DNA of 64,000 bases from Chimonanthus salicifolius (taxonomy: Eukaryota; Streptophyta; Magnoliopsida; Laurales; Calycanthaceae), in assembly GCA_013350335.1 (NCBI GenBank), contig CM023533.1, positions 27,262,869 through 27,326,868 on the forward strand, written 5' to 3'. Positions 55,974-64,000 of this stretch are shown here, piece after piece. Positions within the stretch are counted from its first letter, which is position 1. Each line of letters starts with the position of its first letter. A program made the position numbers and the translations under genes. The notes below the pieces were generated by a model. The model was not told where the DNA came from. It did no database searches and saw nothing but the letters and a program-made list of their open reading frames with translations.

Positions 55974-57209
55974 ATATTTGTATATTTTGAGTTGGGTCAG
56001 AAAAAAATAATTTAAAATTTGAGTAAGATTGAATTGAGAAATTTAAAATCAATCAAACTTGACCGATATAATCAGAGTGCACCAAATTATAAAACAACAC
56101 TGGTGTTTAATTGGGTCAGAAATTCAAATTGTATTAAGTTGAGTAATTCGAGTCAAATCGGATTCAATAAATTTTGACATGAGTTAGATTGAATTTATTA
56201 AAACATGACTCGAGTTTCAATACATGTTTTTATTTTTCTAACACGACCCAATCTAAAATATACAAATACATAATTTAAACCCACTGATTTCTCAAGTCAG
56301 GTCATGCAAGTTGAATTAAAACCCAACCTAAATTTCACCCCTAGCCCTGATGAGGGCCATTTAGGTTAAAAAAAATTATTACTTTTTTCTTTGTTATTGT
56401 ATTTTTTTTTTTTGGTCTTAAAGCACTATCTTTTTTATTCAACATGTCTTCAAGTCAAGTCTTTCACTCATAAGTCATGATAAGGCAGTAGTAAAGTTTA
56501 ACTGGGACAAATCCTTGAGCAGATTTTATGTTTTAAATTTTTAATTATGGGTGGGTCACTACTCACTAGCACTTGATTGTGAAATCCAATATGAGATAAT
56601 GAAATGATATTAATGACTGGTTGATAATAGAAAAGAACAAGAGAGTCAATATAACATTGATAAAAATAAATAATTAAAGATTTATTCTATTCTTTTTATT
56701 TAAAAGGTTATTTAGTAAAATTTACTGACAATGATTATTTGAATATTTAGCAAAATAAAGATTTGAATATTAAATGACAATGCTATTTTTATTTTATTCT
56801 TATTAAACACCAATAAGAGTGTCTCTACTTTTATATGTGAAAACAACTTCTTTGTATGATTTTTTTCCTACCCAAAAGTTGTAAGTTGTAACTTCAATCT
56901 CTCACGTAATGGTGACATCATACTTAATTTCTCCTTTTTATCATCCTATTTTGCTTTTTGAATACCATGCCACTCTTGGCTTTACTCATTTGATTTGATC
57001 TAATCAGATATTTAATAATTATTAAATAATAATGTTTTTTGTGATAATATTTTCTTGTACTTTTTTTAATTTTAAAATCTATTAAGGCCTTGAATCTAGT
57101 GGTTGGGAAATGCACCATATAGTTTCACTTTTGATAGTTTTTTTGTTTTATATGTTATAACCAGGTGCCTAATTTCTGTAAATGACTATAATGTTTATTA
57201 TGTGTGCTC
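55974..57209. other. Intergenic, AT-rich
   Basis: Contains degenerate gggtcag and acccaacc-like motifs (about 55990-56340), similar to 45820-46130, and otherwise nothing recognised. Confidence 0.4.
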
Positions 57210-57520
57210 ATGAATAATAATATCGGTTGATACGATTTATATTGGCCGTACAATATACATATCGCTGATATCGTCGATATGGTTGATATGTATTAATATC
57301 GGTGATTTAAAAAAATTAAAAAAAGATGTGGCCAAGGCAATATCTGCCTATATTTGACTTTTCAATTTTTTTTAAAAAAAAACTGTTTTCTTAGTTTAGA
57401 AAAAAATAAAAAACACTGATATTTTTAAAAAAAAAGAGGAGAGAGAATGATATCAGTCCATATACGAGATCTGAGATATCGGTCGATATCATGAAATACC
57501 AATATTTCTACCTCTGGGTG
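57210..57520. mobile_element. TATCGG-family element relic next to a solo LTR
   Basis: Several diverged TATCGGTTGATA and gatatcggtcgatatc palindromes in AT-rich sequence. A related short piece occurs at 58585-58665, on the other side of the LTR, including gatatcatgaaata in both. The TIRs are too eroded to fix the edges. Confidence 0.5.
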
Positions 57521-57525
57521 TGCTA

Positions 57526-58579
57526 TGTTGGGATTGGCTCAAATCTATCCTTGATTTTATGTAGTAGAAAATCTAGGAAAGGTTGTAGACACGGCAAAGG
57601 ACTGGCTGCTAATAGAGAAGTTCGGCTGAAATATTGCAAGGCTTGGCCGAATGCATGAATGGTTTCATATGTGGGGCAACTGGATTTTAGGCATAAAATC
57701 CTCCATAGGAGTACACGTTGAAGTGGGTAAATCTCAAGGCTATTCTTGAATTAGCTTGCTGCCATATATAGATGGGTTTTTTGGCAGGAAGTGACGTGTA
57801 TACATATGGATGCATCTTTGGCAATCAGCAATCGTGGGACTCCTATTCCCATTAGGAAATTGGTTGGCTCGGTGTCTCTGTATATCTATATATACAGTAG
57901 AGTGTGTGGAATCCCAGGAAGGTATTGAGAGAGGGACGTCCTTGAGGAAGGCCTTTTGGCCTTGGGCCTCTAAACCGCATGTGAAGAGGGCCTTATGTGG
58001 CCGCATGCAAGACGGCGTGGAAGCTCAATGGTACGCAGATCTGACGATGTCTGGAGGACAACTCGATGGCCGAAGAGGGGCGTAAGCAACAGTGCAGTAC
58101 CGCTGCAGATCTGGGTTTTCAGATCTGTGAGTAGCAGCCAGCAGGAGTGCGGCTGGAGAGACGAAGCCCCTTCGCCAAAGCAGAGGTGGAGATCTATGTG
58201 TGTGTGGGACACACCATCATCGGATACGCTCGCGTTTGAGAAGCTTGTCGGGAGTTGCTCGTAGGACGCAAGAAGCGTAGAGGGAGGAACACAGAAGTTG
58301 GGTTCACTGTTCTGGGTATGAGAGAGATTCACATCAACTGAGAGGTGACGTTGATGTGTTATATACAGGGGTGTACAAAGGAGCTCGGGACTTCGGGTTT
58401 GAGCTCATGACTCAAGGGAGTCATCATTTTTGTACATGTATATTCTTTCTCATTTATAGTGAATATTCTGTCGCTCCGTGGACGTAGGCCAGGTGGGCCG
58501 AACCACGTTAAAATGTTGTGTTGTGTGTTTATTTTATTCCGTTCGATTATTCTTGTTTATCACGCTGCAAGCGCTAACA
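57526..58579. mobile_element. 1054-bp solo LTR (Ty1/Copia-like)
   Basis: Starts TGTTGGGATTGG, ends GCGCTAACA, and is flanked by a perfect 5-bp duplication tgcta (57521-57525 and 58580-58584). The 3' part has gctccgtggacgtaggcc and gaaccacgttaaa, wording common in Copia LTRs. No internal region or second LTR is present. Several open frames inside it are not genes. Confidence 0.88.
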
Positions 58580-58665
58580 TGCTATGAGTTACAAATGATA
58601 TTGGTTGATATGGCTGATATCATGAAATAACGATATTTCTACATCCGGATGTGCTATGAGTTACA

Positions 58666-59110
58666 AATTTTAATTAAAATTAATTTTTTGATTTTAAAGG
58701 ATGTGAAAAGTTTTGGCGGATATTTTCATCAGTGATAGTGTCTAAATTGGTAAAATTACTATATTTTTTTTGAAATTTGATCAAAAATTTCGTTTGAAAT
58801 CTAACCAATGCAGATTTTACAAAGCCACTAAAATTTTTAAAATTTATATTTCAGATTTTCAGTCATGTTAAAATTTAAAAGTGAAAAACTTATTTCAGAT
58901 TTCGGCAAGAATATTTAGTCACTTGTGTATCACTGCTTGGCTGGTTGCATTGAGGCAAGTGTCTTTAAGATCTCTTAAAAACTTAAAAGCTAAAAATGTG
59001 TTTCTGCTTTTTATAATGGAATCCAAGTGCTCTCTAAGTACGCACGTGCGTTGGTTCACAGAAAGTGGGGTTTTTCAAATTTGCGAGCGGATTAGGGTTT
59101 TCAAATTTGC
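58666..59110. other. AT-rich spacer
   Basis: Nothing coding was recognised. GGCTGGTTGC at about 58938, with aagtgtct shortly after, could be an eroded left end of the palindromic element that follows. Confidence 0.35.
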
Positions 59111-59119
59111 GAGCGGATT

Positions 59120-59720
59120 AAACTTATACTTAGTTTCGCGTGATCGATTGATCGCACGATCACAGTGATCGATCGATCGATCTTGCCCTAAACAGACAAT
59201 CGATCGATCGATCATATGTAATCATGCGATCGATCTTGAGATGAGAGGTCGACTGTTAGACCGTCAACCTCTCAGTTAAGATTGATCGCACGATCACAGT
59301 GATCGATCGATCGATCTTGGCCTAAACAGACAATCGATCGATCGATCAGATGTGATCGTGCGATCGATCTTTGAATGGGTCACAGTCGATCGCACGATCA
59401 CATACAATCGTGCGATCGATCTTGAGATGAGAGGTCGACTGTCAAAGCGTCGACTTCTCAGTTAAAATCGATCGCACGATGCCATGGAACCGTGCGATCG
59501 ACTGAATCCCGTGTTGTGATCAATCGATCGTTTCGAAAATGAACTGTCGGATCAATCGATCGATCGTATACGCCTCAGATCGATCGATCGACGCGAAATG
59601 GCGTTGCAGCACCGATCGCACGATTTCGCGCGGAGAGGGCAGAATGGTAATTTCCACTCAATTTTCAGAAATCGGTGTTTGCTGCCAGAAATCCGCGGTG
59701 TCTATATGCCCAGCCAAAAC
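59120..59720. mobile_element. CGATCG-palindrome repeat block with Mutator-like terminal module
   Basis: An imperfect tandem repeat of about 134 bp (first units start at 59150 and 59284) is built from stacked GATCGATCGATC palindromes and hairpins such as gagaggtcgactg. It is followed by gcagaatggtaatttccac, aaatcggtgt and ggtgtctatatgcccagcc, the same terminal module as at 55880-55964. A TSD could not be found. Confidence 0.6.
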
Positions 59721-59854
59721 AAAAATTCAAACAAATTCATGAAACTAGTTCAAAATGGTCAATACTATAACATATTAGGTAATATCAGGGATTTAAATCT
59801 CGGATATCGGCCAATATCTTGGGCGAGAAATTTCTCTCTCCTAAATTTTTTTTT

Positions 59855-60908
59855 TTTAAAAAGAACCTTTATGGGCATATACATATCAACTGTTTTTTTT
59901 TTTATAATAACTATAATGATGATACAATATATACGTATATATACACGATACATATCAATTATTTTTACTATCATACTAAAAACAAATTGCATCTTTTTCA
60001 TATCCTTCTACTGAAATTACATATTAATGTAATACTCTTAGATAAAAAAAAAAATCCCTTGCATAGTATATCAACGTGCATATCGTAGTTGGGGCCCACT
60101 AATGGAGTGAAAGTCACGATGAAGGAAGAAGCTTCTAAGCTTTTATTATACGCTGAATTCCTGCCCCCTTTTGTTGACTGTGGAAAAACCCATTTGCTGT
60201 GGAAGAAGACTTCTTTTGTGGCCGATTACACCAACCTTGTCATTGTTCCAATGGAAGGAATGTCATTAGGCCTGCCAATCATTCTTTGATTAGGTCTCTT
60301 ACTTGGGTATTTAACATTATAACTTGTACCATTGATGGTGGGCAAGTAATTTATCTTTGGATTTCAAGTATTTATAGGCTTGAGTGGAAAAGTTAGAACT
60401 TAAACCTACACTAGATACATAGGATAACGCTTCAATCAGATAGTGGTGGTGGTTACAAATTTTCTGATCTATTTGCTCATTGGAATATGAATTCTGTGTG
60501 TTTCTTGTCTTTTGAGCATCTATTATTATGATAAAGCACATTGGATTTGCTTCGTATTATTTGTTACTGGTAATAATCCCTCAAGAAGCTGGCAGTTTGA
60601 ATTTATAACATATGGAGCAATATGACTATTCCTTTGTTTCTTCTGTATGTGTGTGTTTTTTTTTTTTTAAATCTAATTTAATGTCCTCCAACCAAATAAA
60701 AGAATATTACCATTTATCTGAAGACCATGAGAAGTGTGTGACATGGGTCATTTACACATTTTGAAGAGTCCATGCAACATTATTGAGATATGTTGTGCCT
60801 GCACCTCTCTCTCTCTCTCCGAGTGGTCTTTGCAACAGATTGTCTGAAGTCTGAATTGAAGTCTATTTTGCGATGACCAAGTCTTTTTGTGGTGAAATAT
60901 CTATGCAG
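59855..60908 (+). other. Flank and intron 7 segment preceding HXK relic C
   Basis: Collinear with 3838-4866 of copy A, including the open frame 60104-60289. From about 60222 it also matches intron 7 of HXK B. A TATCGG-family fragment lies just upstream at 59785-59850. Confidence 0.65.
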
Positions 60909-61911
<1,003 letters not shown>

Positions 61912-62386
61912 GAAAAGAAGCAACCAAAATACCTTTTTCAAATTGTTTTGAGGCTTCTCTTGTTTTCCAATGCAAAGATCAGTTATCCTGAATCTTTTAA
62001 GTTATGCCCATGGAGCATAAATCTGTGGGAAAAACAGTTTTGTATAAATTCCAGAAGCTAGAAGTAGGGCATGACTTCCCATGCCTTTTTCTGCCAGTGT
62101 TTTCTTTCGTTTCCTTATATATATATATATATCAATCAATTTGTACTTAGGATTCCTCATGCTATCTTGTATTTTCTGTATCTTCATACTTCTGAATAAA
62201 CAGGAGAAGTCCACACACTTTCAAGAAGTAGAATGTTTTTGGGTGGATTGGTTTCCTCTAAAACAATAAAGTCAAAATTTCAAGAAAATCATGTCTCTCT
62301 GTTTAGTCTTTCTGGTTTTACTGGATGTATGAATTATTCAGGGGCTTGGGAAATCAATTTTAGGTTGAAACTTGAACGTATGCACC

Positions 62387-63460
62387 CAGGCCCGGCCCTG
62401 GGTATAGGCGAAATAGGCGGTCGCCTAGGGCCCCCAAATAAAAAAGGGCCCCCAAGTCCATAAGTTCCTTTACTGTATGTTAAATATTTAATAATGTCTA
62501 TTTAAGGCAGATATACATTCTTGTCTGGTTGGTTAAAATTCTCCCTCTATAGAAAAAGGACTGGGATCAAATCCCGGCTGTGTTATAATAATAATAATTT
62601 CGTAATTTTTTTTTATCAAATTATTTAATAATAATAATGAAAAAGCTTAGATTTCTTAAAAAATTAAAATAATGATACTAACAATCATAATAATAATTAT
62701 TATAATTCTCATTTTATTGATTTTAATAATAATAATAATAATAAAATAATTTTAATTAATAAAGACTCTTTTAAAATATATCTATCATCTAAATAAAGAG
62801 AAAGAAAAATCTATATTGAGTTGATAATTTTGAATTAAAAATAATTTAAAGCTTTTAAAATTTGAAGAGATGAAAAAACATAACTTTATTCATTTGATCA
62901 ATGGGTAGATTTTATTAGAACTAATATACAATTATAAATCATTATAATTAAGATAATTTTTAATTTTTTAAAAAATACAAAAAAATGAAAAATTAAAATA
63001 ATCATAATATATTCGTTTCAAATAAGAATTTGCATTAATGTCACACTCCATATGATAAAAGATGCATTACCAAAAGAATGAATTGTTGTTTTCCAAATGC
63101 ATGAATTGCTTATAAAATAATATTAATTATACAAATTACAGTTACCTATGCAGAAATAAGTTTTTCAAAATTAAAATTGATAAAATCTTATCTTCGGTCT
63201 AAAATGTCACAAGAAATATTGAATAAATTAGCTATCTTATCTATTGAAAAATAAATGTTAAAAAAACTTAAATATTGTAATTTAATTAGTAATTTTGCTT
63301 CTCAAAATAAGAATAAATTTTAAATAATACTTTATTATAATATTTTATTTAGCTTCACGCATTGTAAAAAAAAATTATATAATTTTATTTTTTACGAGTA
63401 TATAAAGGCCCCATCTTAAAAATCTCGCCTAGGGCCCCTGAAATCTCAGGGCCGGCCCTG
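62387..63460. mobile_element. Non-autonomous hAT element (1074 bp), deletion derivative
   Basis: A perfect 8-bp duplication tatgcacc flanks the element (62379-62386 and 63461-63468), and the empty site is visible in flank A (about 6323-6332). Ends CAGGCCCGGCCCTG and CAGGGCCGGCCCTG are inverted copies with one mismatch. At about 63076-63330 the forward strand retains the 3' end of a hAT transposase (ISFSKLKLIKSYLRSKMSQE), like the end of the transposase at 38360. Most of the transposase gene is deleted. A tRNA-like piece (ggttggttaaaatt, then gggatcaaatcccg) lies near 62528-62575. Confidence 0.92.
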
Positions 63461-63619
63461 TATGCACCTATAATAAGACATGTAATGATTAGACGAACTC
63501 GACTCACTTTTTACACATGGAAAATGTTTCAATTATATCTTTGAATTTAAAATCCTTTTATGCTAGTAATGTCCAACATCACATGCCTACAACAGTCATC
63601 TACATATGAAAGATTAAAG

Positions 63620-63663
63620 TAGGGGTAAAGTTCGTATCGGCGTGGCCGAATTTTCGACTCCTT
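63620..63663. mobile_element. 44-bp micro-insertion with perfect 8-bp target duplication
   Basis: Flank A (about 6468) reads agattaaagagattaaag. Here 44 extra bases starting TAGGGGTAAAG separate gattaaag (63612-63619) from gattaaag (63664-63671). The insert retains gtatcggcgtggccg, linking it to the TATCGG element family. Confidence 0.7.
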
Positions 63664-63671
63664 GATTAAAG

Positions 63672-64000
63672 AGATTAAAGTAGTAATTTTTTTTTTTCAG
63701 ATAACACGAGTATCCCGGTACGGTAGAAGTATATTAAGATTAAAAGGTTTTCATGATAGAAATTAGGATGTAGCACTGTACATCATTTCTCAACATTTAT
63801 AATGACAAATTAGTTTTCTTGCATATTTGAATAAAACTTGATAAGTTTTCTTACCTGGTGAAGTAGCGACTTTAGAAGACAAATTGGTTCTTCACATCAA
63901 AGATTCTAAGTACTAAGAAAATGCAGAACTTGGAAAAATAGGGAAAAGTGTCATATTAAATTATTAACTTTTTAATATCAATATTAGAAGTAATTACTAA
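63672..64000 (-). other. 3' flank of a further RLK copy (gene lies beyond the right edge)
   Basis: Collinear with 6480-6815, which lies just downstream of the RLK copy 2 stop codon at 6912. The last exon should therefore begin roughly 100 bp past the end of the window. Confidence 0.65.

Noticed and set aside
57740..58332. Several open frames of 88-120 codons
   Set aside because: All fall within the Copia-like solo LTR.
62528..62575. tRNA-like A and B boxes (ggttggttaa and gggatcaaatccc)
   Set aside because: No acceptor stem or cloverleaf can be formed. It is at most a SINE-like relic inside the hAT element.

Overview
The window is nuclear DNA from a flowering plant. The genes are AT-rich, carry GT-AG introns and belong to plant families (LRR receptor kinase, hexokinase, NAC factor, cytochrome b5 reductase), and they sit among plant-type transposons. 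I do not name a species.

The core of the window is a locally amplified cassette of two convergent genes: a hexokinase (HXK, + strand) whose 3' end faces the 3' end of a receptor-like kinase (RLK, - strand). Four or five cassettes are visible: RLK copy 1 (766-2839, running off the left edge); HXK relic A (4867-5848) with RLK copy 2 (6912-17479, pseudogene); HXK copy B (20455-24562, damaged) with RLK copy 3 (26066-31342, intact); HXK relic D (33483-34030) with RLK copy 4 (39375-43338, pseudogene); and HXK relic C (60909-61911), facing an RLK whose 3' flank begins just before the right edge.

The main discovery candidate is the receptor. In copies 1-3 the ectodomain and transmembrane segment look like the LRR-XI HSL/HSL3 type, but they are spliced to a multi-exon kinase of the LRR-I (malectin-type RLK) class. 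Copy 3 reads through six exons as a 1017-residue protein with all kinase motifs. Copy 4, the partner without this kinase, has an HSL-type kinase exon relic 2.3 kb downstream of its ectodomain, which looks like the pre-fusion state. Copy 1 keeps the chimeric kinase but has lost 383 ectodomain codons in frame, giving a miniature receptor.

Between 44 and 59 kb the array is interrupted by a complete NAC transcription factor gene (47292-49927), the 3' half of a NADH-cytochrome b5 reductase gene with a frameshift (50920-52660), and repeats. Because the cassettes are paralogous, many insertions can be checked against empty sites in this same window: a 3.4-kb solo LTR, a 1.05-kb solo LTR, a degenerate hAT element and its deletion derivative, a family of elements built on TATCGGCCGATA-like palindromes (one only 44 bp long), and Mutator-like elements with CG-palindrome cores, one apparently carrying a captured gene fragment.
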